A stretch of 64,000 nucleotides of DNA from Taudactylus pleione (Eukaryota; Chordata; Amphibia; Anura; Myobatrachidae). The notes under the pieces were generated by a model. The model did no database searches. It worked only from the letters and a program-made list of their open reading frames with translations, and was not told the origin of the DNA. The position numbers and the translations under genes are program-made. The DNA is taken from positions 50,180,001-50,244,000 of the forward strand of contig JAUIMM010000200.1 in the NCBI GenBank assembly GCA_031769625.1, read 5' to 3'. Shown here in pieces: positions 54,646 through 64,000 of this stretch (position 1 is its first letter; every line of letters begins with the position of its first letter).

Positions 54646-55022
54646 CATACTTGCCGACAATCAGTTCCCTCCTTCCGGGAGGGAGCTGATTGTCGGCTAA
54701 AAGCGGGGGGCGTGCCCGGACATGACATCACCTTTTTGGGGTGGAGCCATGAACGGAGCTGTGTAGTTGCATCATCGTGGCCCTGCCCCCTCTTCACAAT
54801 GCCGTTATTTTTGGCATTGTGAAGCAGGGGGCGGGGCCACGATGACGCGATTCAGCGCAAATCGCGTCACCGGGCCCCCCGCTGCGGGGGTTTTGATATT
54901 AACTCTGCAGGGGGTAGGGAGGGATGCAGGCTTCCGGGAGGCTTGCCTGCCTTTCCAGGGGGCCGGGAGCGGCACCCAAAAATGGGAGGCTCCCGGCCAA
55001 ATCGGGAGGGTAGGCGAGCCTG
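54646..55022. mobile_element. hAT MITE of the 8289 family, 8-bp target duplication ACTTGTAT
   Basis: CATACTTGCCGAC on the left, TAGGCGAGCCTG on the right, with a perfect ACTTGTAT repeat (54638-54645, 55023-55030). The interior has GCATTGTGAAGCAGGGGGCG with a matching inverse arm (CCCCCTCTTCACAATGC), and AAATGGGAGGCTCCCGGCC like the other copies. Confidence 0.9.
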
Positions 55023-55030
55023 ACTTGTAT

Positions 55031-55284
55031 ATTACAAATTGGCATTGCAGAGACCCTTATGAACACTTAATACAGGTAATCAGTTTTTTGTTAATACACT
55101 ATACTTAATGTTAGTGATGATAAACAAGGGATATAATTTATTATAATAATATTCTCTATAGCTAGATCACATATATATATATAATATTTCATACTGTGTT
55201 ATATTGTAGTATTATTTCCTGGTTTGTCCAGATAAACAGTTATTTGCTCTTATTTTCTTTTATTTTGCTTTATACATAAAGCAC
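55031..55284. other. AT-rich spacer
   Basis: Nothing recognised. Confidence 0.4.
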
Positions 55285-55287
55285 TAG

Positions 55288-55874
55288 GGGCCTGATTCAG
55301 ACCTGCTCGCAAGTGCACAGCACTCGCAAGTGGGTCGATGGTCCCCCTCTGCACATGCGCCGCCTCCGGCGTGCGCATGCGTGAGACCTGTCCTGCGACT
55401 GCAACTCAGTCGCTACGGGTCTCGCTACAAGACAGGGCAGCTGTCGATGGTGAGTGACAGCTCGCCCCGTTTTGTAGGTGGGGAGGGGGGGTGGCTGCAC
55501 AAATGCAGGTGTTCCCTTAGGACAGTGATTCCCAACCTCGGTCCTGTTAGTGTGCCTTGAGGACCGTGGTTGGGAACCCCTGCCTTAGGAACACCTGGCG
55601 TTTGTTGGCGGCCCTACTGACATCACTAGGTCAGTAGTGGACTTCCTACTCTATTAGAGCAGGAAGTCCACTCGGGCTTGCGGAAGCCAAGACCCTACCA
55701 CAGGGTATCGTCGCAAGCCCGATAGTTGCGATAATCGCAACGGACTCCAGGCTGCTCGCACAAGCTGTGGGTGGTCACCCACAGCTTTGCGAGCAGGCTG
55801 GAGAAAAATAAATAAAAACACACCCTGATTCAGAGCGAGCGCTCGCCAGCAGCGAGCGGCTCTGAATCAGGCCC
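55288..55874. mobile_element. Chain-of-hairpins MITE, TAG target duplication, with nested hAT
   Basis: Starts GGGCCTGATTCAGACCTGC, ends GGCTCTGAATCAGGCCC, flanked by TAG (55285-55287, 55875-55877). The hairpin series runs as in 9159-9636: GGCGTGCGCATGCG, AGCTGTCGATGGTGAGTGAC, AGTAGTGGACTTCCTACTC, AAGCTGTGGGTGGTCACCCA. A 60-bp hAT MITE is nested at 55523. Confidence 0.92.
55523..55582. mobile_element. 60-bp hAT MITE, 8-bp target duplication CCTTAGGA
   Basis: CAGTGATTCCCAACC at the left, GGTTGGGAACCCCTG at the right, flanked by perfect CCTTAGGA (55515-55522, 55583-55590). The CAGTG...CCCTG ends and the CCCAACC palindrome are hAT features. Confidence 0.93.
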
Positions 55875-55879
55875 TAGAT

Positions 55880-56469
55880 ACTTAAGGGGTTATTTACAGT
55901 TTGGTGTACTGTAGGTGCAAATTGTGCTGAAATATTATTTGTGTTTCAATGAGTACTGTACATCCATCTGTATGCTGATCCCTACACATTTTTGTGATTA
56001 CATTTAGAGATGCAGAATAGGGAATAGGGAATAGGGGGTGCATGTAAGTGCTGACTGAATACATTAAGGTCAAGTTAGCACAGATGCTTGCCTTGCCATG
56101 CAAGTCACAACAAAAATGTATACGCGCCTGTCAGGAGGCATATCAATTTGCAGGTGCTTAACCTGCAGCTCAAGATACAAATTCATGGTGGTAATCGTTA
56201 GCCGCTAGTGATTGGCTGATTGTGTCTTGATTGTGTCTTGACCTCTCCTACTAATACTTTTACTCTTATTAGTGTGACGGCTGCAATCTATTTATATTAT
56301 TTACTAGTTATTTCTATTTGCACTTGGTCTGCAGCACAAAATTTTCAGTTTTTAAAGCGGTAGACAACGGATGTATTTATTTGAATTTAATATTTTGTAT
56401 TTGCATGTGCATGTAAATGTATTTTACATGATAAATGTGACATATTTATTACTAACACTGTCCAGACAC
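55880..56469. other. AT-rich non-coding stretch
   Basis: A short tandem GAATAGGGAATAGGGG at 56014-56036. Otherwise nothing. Confidence 0.4.
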
Positions 56470-56705
56470 AAAGGTAGCAATTTAATTTCTGGCAATTTTA
56501 CCTCTACTTCACCTTTTTTTCACTTTGACTTCACCCTGATTTTTTTCACTTTGACTTCACCTTGACATCACCTCTTACCTCCATAGGGTAGCAAAGGAAA
56601 ATATGTGAAGTCAAGGTGAAGACCAGGTGCAGTCGAGGTGAAGTTGAGGTGAAGACACGGTGAAGTCGAGGGGATCTAACGTCACCTGGAATTGATTTCC
56701 CCCTT
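56470..56705. mobile_element. MITE-like inverted repeat built from TTCACCT units
   Basis: The left half has TTCACCTTTTTTTCACTTTG, ACTTCACCTTGACATCACC. The right half has the inverse GGTGAAGTTGAGGTGAAGAC and GTGAAGTCAAGGTGAAG. Outer text GCAATTTAATTTCTGGCAAT and ACCTGGAATTGATTTCC are loosely inverted. The 10-12-bp periodicity makes each arm a small minisatellite. Confidence 0.65.
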
Positions 56706-56722
56706 TTGAATATGGTACTTGC

Positions 56723-56849
56723 AGTCTATGTACTAAGCCTTGCAAACTGTCATTTTTCAAACACAGCCTGTAAAGTGACAGTTAGGAGCAGATTGGTTGG
56801 TACTTTATCTCCATCCACTTTATCTTTCTTCAAGGCTTAGTACATAGAC
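56723..56849. mobile_element. Short MITE, undisrupted relative of 35081-36089
   Basis: GTCTATGTACTAAGCCTTG and CAAGGCTTAGTACATAGAC are inverted ends. The inside AAACACAGCCTGTAAAGTGA and GTACTTTATCTCCATCCACT match the outer element at 35081. Confidence 0.85.
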
Positions 56850-58366
56850 CAAGTAATTAAAGTACTATATTGTGCATAAATTGTGTACAGTAACGTTAGC
56901 ATTTAGTACTTCCACTGTTAAGCTACATCTCTTGGTGTAAACCAGGCACTTATACTACTGTTCTCTCAGTGGTAAATTAGAGCATACTGTATGCTACCCT
57001 TGCAATTATCTTGTGCTTTGACCAGCTCTAAATCCTATGCAAAATGCGTCTTTTTTTCATATTCATACTTTTGTCTCAAAATGTGTCAAACTCCGTATGA
57101 GCCCCTTAGTATGTTTAAAGTAACTCAATATATAGTACTCTACTGTGTGGAATGTAGCAGGGCCAAAAGAGTACTTGTGAAGACATAAGCCAATGGTTGT
57201 TGTTGTGTCTTTGAGGAAATGTATTATTAGAAAAATACAGAACATGTTTTTGTGTCATGAACCTTTAAATGCATACATATGTCATAGAGTTCAGTGTTTC
57301 AGATCACTGATGATGTGTTTTTCCTTTTTGGATTAAAAGTCGTTGACATAAACATTCCAGTCGCAACATCTACATGTAAACTTCATACTAATGCAACTGT
57401 GTCATTGTTATTTCTTCGTTATTTAGGCAATAAACAAATGGAAACCACTAAATATGTAAAATGTCCTGTGTGAATACAGATATTTATCCTAAATATACAC
57501 AGCTAGTTTGCTATGGCAAATACATATGAGTATGATGCACTTAACTTTTTATATCATTGTGACTGCTGAAAGAAAATAATCTGTTATGATTTAGCTAGAG
57601 CAGGAGTGCCCAAACTTTATGTTATCTGGGACCCCAAGTAGTAATGTACCATTCTAAGAGGGATCCCACTTGTGGTACTGACCCATAGATTATACACCTA
57701 CATGGGTCACCTGTCTTACTTTTGATCCAAAATTTTGCTCACCTTTTGTGATTCTATAAGATATTTATGTAGCATCGATCAAATAGATCATTATTAATGT
57801 AATATTCTCAAATATTGCTACCCAAGGTTCTGTCCAAATCAGTACAGTAGAGTCAACACATTTCAATTGCATCTGCAGTTACGACCGGTAAGGCTGAACT
57901 AGGGTGAGACGTGGGGTAGTCATATACTCATATAGACACAGCGAGCGCTTACAGAACTGGACATAAGAGAAAATAAGTCTGTGTGTGGCATATATTTTAC
58001 TTCTAGTACAGGGCAGGTACAAGCACTCACTGGTGATGATGACTTGTAGCAAACCATGTGCATATGCTATAGGCACACATGCGGTTGCTGCTTGATATGC
58101 GTACATCTCTATATACACATTTTCCAGGTACATTTCTTTTGAGCAGTGTACAATTGATTTAATTAAACTCTTCATCAGCCCCAATATCTCATGCTTCAGT
58201 CATGTGTCACTAGATCCTTATAAATTAATAGGCCGCATTCTTATGACTATTGGTTCAGCCAACCAAAGACTTATAGCAGACTATCGGGGAATTGTAGAAA
58301 ATAATATGTAAATATAATTAATAATTTCTATAGTATTTGGCAGCAAAAAGAGTATCATGGCTATCA
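56850..58366. other. AT-rich non-coding stretch
   Basis: CAGGAGTGCCCAAACTTT at 57601 resembles a hAT-Charlie-like start, with no partner seen. No other feature. Confidence 0.4.
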
Positions 58367-58370
58367 GTGG

Positions 58371-58483
58371 CGTAACTAGGGCAGGGCCGCCGGGGCTCGT
58401 GCCCTGGGCGCAGCGGGAACAGCGGCACGGGGGGCGCCACCGGCCACTCAAAAGGCAAACAGCATTGAGAAAACAGCTGTTTG
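58371..58483. mobile_element. hAT-like left end fused to an inverted repeat
   Basis: CAGTGGCGTAACTAGGGCAG is the usual start of a hAT-repeat family. It breaks off near 58448, where AAAAGGCAAACAGC begins and then recurs inverted as GCTGTTTGCCTTTT at 58476-58489, overlapping the hammerhead-like motif. Confidence 0.55.
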
Positions 58484-58525
58484 CCTTTTGAGAAAACCCC
58501 TGTATAGGGGAGAAACGCGTCAAGG
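58484..58525 (+). ncRNA. Hammerhead-ribozyme-like motif
   Basis: Stem I CCTT (58484-58487) pairs with AAGG (58522-58525). TTGAGAA (58488-58494) stands at the CUGANGA core. Stem II CCCCT (58497-58501) pairs with AGGGG (58506-58510). GAAA (58512-58515), then CGCG, then TC at the expected cleavage site (58520-58521). The stem layout and minimal stem III match Penelope-type hammerheads; C3 to U and G8 to A argue against activity. Confidence 0.55.
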
Positions 58526-59470
58526 AACCAGTGAACTGCCGACCATATCATACACTCCTGCTATACACTTTGCTCAAGTGTTTGCTATTTTGGCTCCCCG
58601 TGCAAGCTATCTGGATCCCCGTGTGCACAGCTCCCGGAAGCCGCCAATACAGCACCCAGCGGCTATTTGACTCTATCTCATTCAGCAGCCGGGCTCCTGC
58701 GCTTGTCAGGACGGACACGTGCCTACTTATTGCTGCTGATCTCCGTCTCCTCTTGGAGCTCCTGTGCTGCGGTGTCCTCTCCGTGCGGGCTGATGCCCAT
58801 CCGCCTAAGGTGTGTACAGGAGCCGCTCCATTAGCACCATCCAGCTTCACACCAACACCTTTTGTGCACTACGTTGCACCTGTCACCAACGGATCTCCGC
58901 TATCCACCCTAAGTGCGGACAGGAGTCGCCTGAACGGCGCGACTCAGCTGAACATCACTGCCGCTGCATTTTTCTCCTGTGAGCCTCTGTGGGGTAAGGA
59001 GTTGTAGTCCACGGACTTTACATATTGGGATGTGAGAGTGACCTGTGACACTGATCAGCTATAGATCCATATACCTAATATTGGGCAGCCCTTTTTGCAC
59101 AAACAATATTGTCAATTGCCTATTTTGCTTCACTGGATATTAAATAGCCGTTGGGAACAATTGGATACAATTTTTCTGAATCAACCACCCCAATTATCTG
59201 GTTATTTATATCATTCATGGCAACAATTTTTAACTATTACTTGTTACATGTGTGTATGTTTTATTGAACTGCAGTTCACAATTGAATAAATTTTATATAT
59301 ATTTGTTCTAGTATAAAGTTGTTATATGTATATATAATTACCAGCGCAGATACCTCTTTTCTCTTTTTTCTATTCTATTTGAGGGCATAGTGTAGAAGCC
59401 CCTCTGGTGTCAGCTGCAGGTTTTTATATTAGACAGCAACTGAACAGTTAGGGGACCTATTTTGTTTTTC
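58526..59470 (+). other. Probable retroelement-associated repeat downstream of the motif
   Basis: GC-richer to 59000, then AT-rich. A 158-codon frame at 58531-59007 has no recognised domain. In Penelope-like elements and retrozymes the hammerhead sits in the terminal repeat, so this could be such a repeat, but I see no RT or GIY-YIG domain. Confidence 0.35.
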
Positions 59471-60334
59471 TCTATATCTTTTCCTGACACCTAACTACTT
59501 TATCCTATCCACCTCTCGCCTGAATCTGTTTGGGGCTGACGTATCAGCAGCAGCCCCATCCCAGAGATAGTACATGTTGCTATTGCACATGTGCAGTATG
59601 ATATTTCGCCATTCAAGAATATTAATATAACAAGTAAAACATATCTTCTGTATTGATTCACATAAATGGAATCCCGAATTACTTGACAACATCAATATGG
59701 TATCAATGAATTGCCATACCTACCTCGAAGTACTAGCCCTGTCTCAATTGGCCCTTAGTTACATTTATTTATGCCCATCTGCCTCCTGCCACATTGTAAT
59801 GCATTCATCGAACCATCTAAGTACCATCACTGAATGCTGCAAAGTAACTGCAATAATCCAATATATTCTGTTCCATGTACCTATGGTAATCACATACCTC
59901 TGTTATTAACTGTCCTGTGTCATTCATTTTACTACTTTCCAGTTATTGTTTTAGTATTTTGCTCTTTTGAATTGCTGTTGTCTGCGCTTAAGCTGCCATA
60001 CACCTCTCCCACTGTTCTAGTACCTCTGCTATCCTTGTTTACTCCTATACTGGAATGAACAAATAAACAAGTCCACAGATCCAAGGTCACTTACTTTGAA
60101 TACTGCAATATCACCATTGTACCAAATATTCCCAATAAAAAAGGCCAGACACCACTTATTGCCTGGAGTATACGATAGAGGATTAAACACTCTCACATAA
60201 AATAGTATTTAGAAACCTCCTTCATTAACCTCCTCGGGATCAGATGTTACTAGTTCTCAGACCATAGCCAGACTGTAGACGTGAGCTCACGGTTACCCCA
60301 GCAATATTCTGGAGGGTACTGTAATCCAATAAAC
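59471..60334. other. AT-rich non-coding stretch
   Basis: Nothing recognised. Confidence 0.4.
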
Positions 60335-60376
60335 CATCCAACGCATATCATTGTCACCACAGCTTCATCAGGGATG
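60335..60376 (-). ncRNA. Hammerhead-ribozyme-like motif with intact CUGAUGA
   Basis: On the minus strand: stem I CATCC (60376-60372) pairs with GGATG (60339-60335). The core CTGATGA (60371-60365) matches the catalytic consensus exactly. Stem II GCTGT (60363-60359) faces ACAAT (60354-60350), with one wobble and one mismatch. The second core block reads GATA instead of GAAA (60349-60346), then TGCGTT ahead of stem I. One altered core base predicts loss of activity. Confidence 0.6.
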
Positions 60377-61008
60377 TGGCCTGTTGATACAATGATGGTG
60401 CTTAAATAAGACATCATATAACACTAGACCAATCCAATTCCAATGTTCAAATTACATTCAGCTAATCACATAAACAAATGGCCGAGTTATAACCTAATAA
60501 ACCATTCAAATGTGAATCAATCCTGTGTGAACATTAAAGCTTGTTCCCAACACTTAAATATATAGATTCAAAAAATATGAAATAAACAAACCAAAACTTA
60601 CCTTAATTATCCCTTCATTGGACACAATTTTTATTACAAGATGAAGACTTACTAAACTCCCTTACTGGGTGTGATTGTAGCTTAATCAGTGCCATTTTAT
60701 AATTACATCACTTCCATCTGGAATACTTCCACACAAAACTAAATTTACATAAAATAACAACTGAGCCATTTCCCACTGTGTCTAGATCACCCACCAACAT
60801 AAACTGCAATATGCTGGCTGCAATAAAGCCAATCATTGGTAGCAAGAAACAATACTTCAGCTCCATACCTTTGCTGTTCCCACACAATGTTCCAGGTGTG
60901 ACGTCAATTCCATTATGAGAATAAATATAGGGATCCGGATCTGGAGGTCCATTCCCTTCTCTTTCTGGTGCACCTGTGACTGATATCGTGCTTCATATGG
61001 CTTGCACC
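60377..61008. other. AT-rich non-coding stretch
   Basis: May be the body of the repeat that carries the motif at 60335; nothing else recognised. Confidence 0.35.
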
Positions 61009-61011
61009 AAG

Positions 61012-61706
61012 GGCCTGATGTACACTAATGCGATTGTACGCTAATGAGATTGCAGCTGTGATTTCCCACACAGACCGAACCTGCAAAAATATGCTAATAG
61101 CTCTAAAGTTTAACTGAGCATAGGGACGCCCTCTGCTGCCTTCTCATCTACGTCTGACATTGTGTACCAGCGCAAATATCAGTTACATCAACGCACATTG
61201 ATCAGCCATGCAGCCCTTGTGGCAGGTCTGACCTACAGCGGCTTTCCTGACACGGAGAGAACTCTCATGCTGCATATGAGATGGCAATGGCTAATTTAGG
61301 TAAGCCCATGTAACGGCGTTTAAACCGTAAGAAACACCTGCGTTTTATTAACCAACCCCGTTATCTCCCAATAACACTGACTACCTGGGGTATATTTACT
61401 AAAGTGCGGGTTTATAGAAGTGGAGTTGTTGTCCATAGCAACCAATCAGATTTTTGCTACTATCTTCTAGAAGGTTCTAGATAAATGATCACTAGAAATG
61501 GACTGGTTGCTATGGGCAAAAACTCCACTTCTATAAACCTGCACTTTAGTAAATATACCCCCTTGTCACTCACTTTGTGAATGGGTTTGTCAATGTGCAT
61601 GCGGAATCGCAAGACAATCGCTGCATGTGTGTAGTATGACTTTGATGTTTGTGCAATACAATCGCTCATTATGCGTAAAAATCACTACTGTGTACATCTA
61701 GTGGCC
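61012..61706. mobile_element. MITE with GGCCTGATGTACAC / GTGTACATC..GGCC ends, AAG duplication, nested MITE
   Basis: GGCCTGATGTACACTAATGC on the left; TGTGTACATCTAGTGGCC on the right; AAG on both sides (61009-61011, 61707-61709). It belongs by ends and duplication length with the GGGCCT families. A second MITE is nested at 61388. Confidence 0.72.
61388..61560. mobile_element. Nested hairpin MITE (GGGTATATTTACTAAAG family)
   Basis: GGGTATATTTACTAAAGTGC and GCACTTTAGTAAATATACCC are inverted. Flanks CCTG / CCTT are a near 4-bp duplication. Arms extend through TTTATAGAAGTGGAG and then GTTGCTATGG with its partner. Confidence 0.88.
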
Positions 61707-61709
61707 AAG

Positions 61710-62600
61710 TGTGTGGGAATGATGCTCCATTTACCTCAAATAAACCTGTTCTATTTGTACATATATATTTTTTCTGAAAAGTGAAATTACTTTCATATAT
61801 ACAATGAAGTAACATAGATTAAACTAATTAAAAATGTGTTTTTAACGTCAGATACATTATGTAATAGTTTTCTGCATGTGATTATAGCTAGGGATTTGTT
61901 GCACTCCAAATTATTCCATTATGTATTGTTATTAAGTCCTCTATTAATTATATTGATGATGCACTGTTGTGCAAATAAACTATTGTCAAGACCATTCTGC
62001 TTACAGAATTGCCAAAATCGTTTTAATTTAGGGATTGAGTAAAACATCTGCCTAGTTTATAACCTATGATTTTATAGTATTGATTCAACAGAAAATATTT
62101 CCAGCACAATGTCCCAAGGTTATAATAAAAGAAAGGTTGTTGTCATCACAGACCCAAATAAACATGGCTTTTACATAATGAGAGAATCTAATGTATGCTG
62201 TGATAGGTAACCCGATACATTTTGGGGGCCGTATTGGGCTGCTCACCAACCTTCAAAAGGGCCACAAATTAATCATAGTCTCAGTAGCAAGTTAATTTAA
62301 TATATGTAACCATTGAAAGAGACGCCTAACTGTAATAACATATAAACAGGCATTATGACAAGTCTTACCAGCTATAACAAACAAATATCGCTGCAAAGCA
62401 GGAAGGAGCCGGGGGTTACAAGTGAAGGCTTGGAGGGTAGCTGGTTGCCTTCACTGTACTAAAGCATGCAACATTAGAATGATTATCAACAGAATTTACA
62501 TGGCAAACTTGCATAAAATACTTCAAACTTAATCTTCTATACTTTTGAGCTGTATTAATCCAGGGAAGGCACAACAGAACCTCCAGTAAGAAACCTGGGT
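61710..62600. other. AT-rich non-coding stretch
   Basis: Nothing recognised. Confidence 0.4.
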
Positions 62601-62774
62601 TTCCGGGGCTTGGATGTGGTGGGTAACGCCAGCTTCAGATGGCATTGCCCAATAGAAGCCTATGAGCTTCTTTTCACTGTCCCTCTCCTGAGAGGGATCC
62701 AATCAGATCCCTCCCAGTGCCCCCACGGCGTGCTCATTTTTTTGCGCATGCGTAGAAGGACGCCAGAGGGACTT

Positions 62775-62945
62775 TTGGGTCATATACCTGGAAGCCCCTC
62801 CCTCTACCACAAAGGACAGGTCTTACTGAGAGAGTTGCCTTTGCATTTTTCTTCATTCATACCGGCATAATTAACGCCGGTATGCATGCGATGAGTGGCG
62901 GGATGCATTGCATGTAAATTGCGATGTGTCATGCATCATGCCCTC
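62775..62945. repeat. Dispersed repeat, copy 2 (first at 38470-38620)
   Basis: TTTGCATTTTTCTTCATTCA, TACCGGCATAATTAACGCCG and GAGTGGCGGGATGCAT match the first copy in order. Sequence upstream to 62610, including a GATGGCATTGCCCAATAGAAG segment, may belong to the same element. Confidence 0.75.
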
Positions 62946-63734
62946 GGCAATTTAAACCAGTATTCCCAGTTGTTTATTACAGACCAATCACTTCCCCTTA
63001 GTGGAACTTAAGAGCTATACAATGAAACTACTCCCTGTTTCTCTAGTACAGTACACCAATATTCCATGCACATCCTATGAACTGTGACCTGCAAGCATGA
63101 AGCTCACAGGCTCTGATTGGTCCTCTTGCTCAGATCCATCTCAACGTTCATTTTAGAATGTGAAAAAAATACTGTATACTACAGTACAGAAATGGAGGAG
63201 CACTGGGAAAACAGCGTGTACTTCCAGGGGATTCACTAAGTGAGAGGATGTGTTCAGCGAAAATTTTATGAAAAAGCATTTGGGCCACAATGCAGGAGCA
63301 GATTCTTTGCGGGTCGCAGTCAGATATGCCCACTGAGACGCTGGCCCAGTTTCCGCTAGGCTGATCCTGTTGTCCCCTCAGTGGCAGCCCTTCACTCACC
63401 CATCCACCGACCGCCGGGCTGGCTGCCTCGATCGGAGTTCAGTTCCGATCAGGCTGCACTACAACTTCTGCGTATGCGCAGAAGCTCACTGAAGCTAAAG
63501 AAAAATGGCCGACATGGGAGCTGCTGCACATGCCCAGCTGCAGCAGCTCCTCCCATAAGCCTTTGCGGAGCCCATCAGTCACCTCTGATGCTCAGTCTCC
63601 AGGACCAGCTCCCTCTGACTGCAACAACAAACAGCCAACAAGAGAAACCAGCACCTGACAGCCTGCCAATTCTGACTGTGGCCCGCGAAGAAGAGGAGCA
63701 GCCAGCCCAGAACAGAAGACCAAGAGAAGGTAAG
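62946..63734. other. Non-coding stretch, GC-richer to the right
   Basis: A 128-codon plus-strand frame (63381-63767) has no motif I recognise and continues into the minisatellite. TGCGTATGCGCAGAAGC at 63468 is a short palindrome typical of MITE interiors here. No element ends resolved. Confidence 0.35.
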
Positions 63735-64000
63735 TCTAGAGACACAGGGAGGCCAGAGAGGCGCTGAAGCTGGAGAGACACACGGGGACACAAGGGGGCC
63801 TGGAGATGGAGATAGAGTTGGCCTGGAGATGGAGACACAGGGGAGGCCTAGAGAGACACAGGGGGCCACATGAGACACTGAAGCTAGTTAGATACAGAGC
63901 CTGGAGATGGAGAGATGAGGTGGGCTGGAGAGATGCAGGGGGCCTGGAGATGAAGAGACACAGGGGCCTGGAGGGATGAAGGGGGCATGGAGGGGAAGCA
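63735..64000. repeat. Purine-rich minisatellite running to the window edge
   Basis: Units such as GGCCTGGAGATGGAGACACA and GAGAGACACAGGGGGCC, about 17-36 bp and irregular, fill the end and are cut by the window. Confidence 0.85.

Noticed and set aside
58164..58176. CTGATGAAG on the minus strand as a hammerhead core
   Set aside because: The following sequence does not form stem II and lacks GAAAC at the expected distance.
58531..59007. 158-codon plus-strand frame as a host exon
   Set aside because: No recognised domain, no splice context that I can defend, and it begins just downstream of the hammerhead-like motif, so it is probably repeat sequence.
63381..63767. 128-codon frame as a gene start
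   Set aside because: Runs into a minisatellite and has no motif; GC-rich composition is enough to explain the open frame.

Overview
This is non-coding, repeat-saturated vertebrate nuclear DNA. I found no host protein-coding gene, rRNA, tRNA gene or CRISPR array. All recognisable coding sequence belongs to decayed transposable elements: a CR1-type LINE, an L1/Tx1-type LINE, a Ty3/gypsy pol remnant and a Tc1 transposase. The mix of CR1 LINE, V-SINE-like tRNA-derived SINEs, Tc1 with long inverted repeats, Helitrons, many hAT and hairpin MITEs, and GAAACG-containing hammerhead-like motifs best fits an amphibian, most likely a frog with a large genome. That assignment is inference from repeat content; no host gene confirms it.

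Layout. 1-3325: a CR1-like LINE on the plus strand, split by two later insertions, one of them a MITE with telomere-like GGTTAGG spacers. 3.3-12 kb: AT-rich DNA with hairpin MITEs, a hAT MITE and short tandem repeats. 12.2-14.5 kb: a degenerate Ty3/gypsy element (LTR-like promoter, protease tail, RT, RNase H). 17.5-19.1 kb: an L1/Tx1 ORF2 remnant cut by a hAT MITE. 19147-20797: a near-complete Tc1 element with two nonsense codons. 22-24 kb: two more telomere-like MITEs. 25646-27665: four head-to-tail units of about 412 bp, flanked as a block by a 14-bp direct repeat. 30-38 kb: a 30-bp minisatellite inside a hAT-like repeat, then nested MITEs and a SINE. 38-45 kb: three large copies of the chain-of-hairpins MITE, a reverse SINE, and a repeat sharing the SINE tail. 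45-48.5 kb: a 45-bp minisatellite interrupted by an 851-bp element, then an 834-bp hAT element. 50661-52555: a non-autonomous Helitron. 54-64 kb: more hAT and hairpin MITEs, two hammerhead-like motifs and a purine-rich minisatellite at the window end.

Most useful signals: (1) four loci fold like minimal hammerhead ribozymes, with stem I sequences that differ between loci but still pair; (2) a family of MITEs ending GGGCCTGATTCAG, built as a string of successive hairpins, with 3-bp target duplications of varied sequence; (3) a MITE family carrying degenerate telomere-like repeats with 9-bp target duplications; (4) the tandem array inserted as one block. Nesting gives relative ages: CR1 and L1/Tx1 are oldest, and many MITEs sit inside other elements with perfect target duplications.
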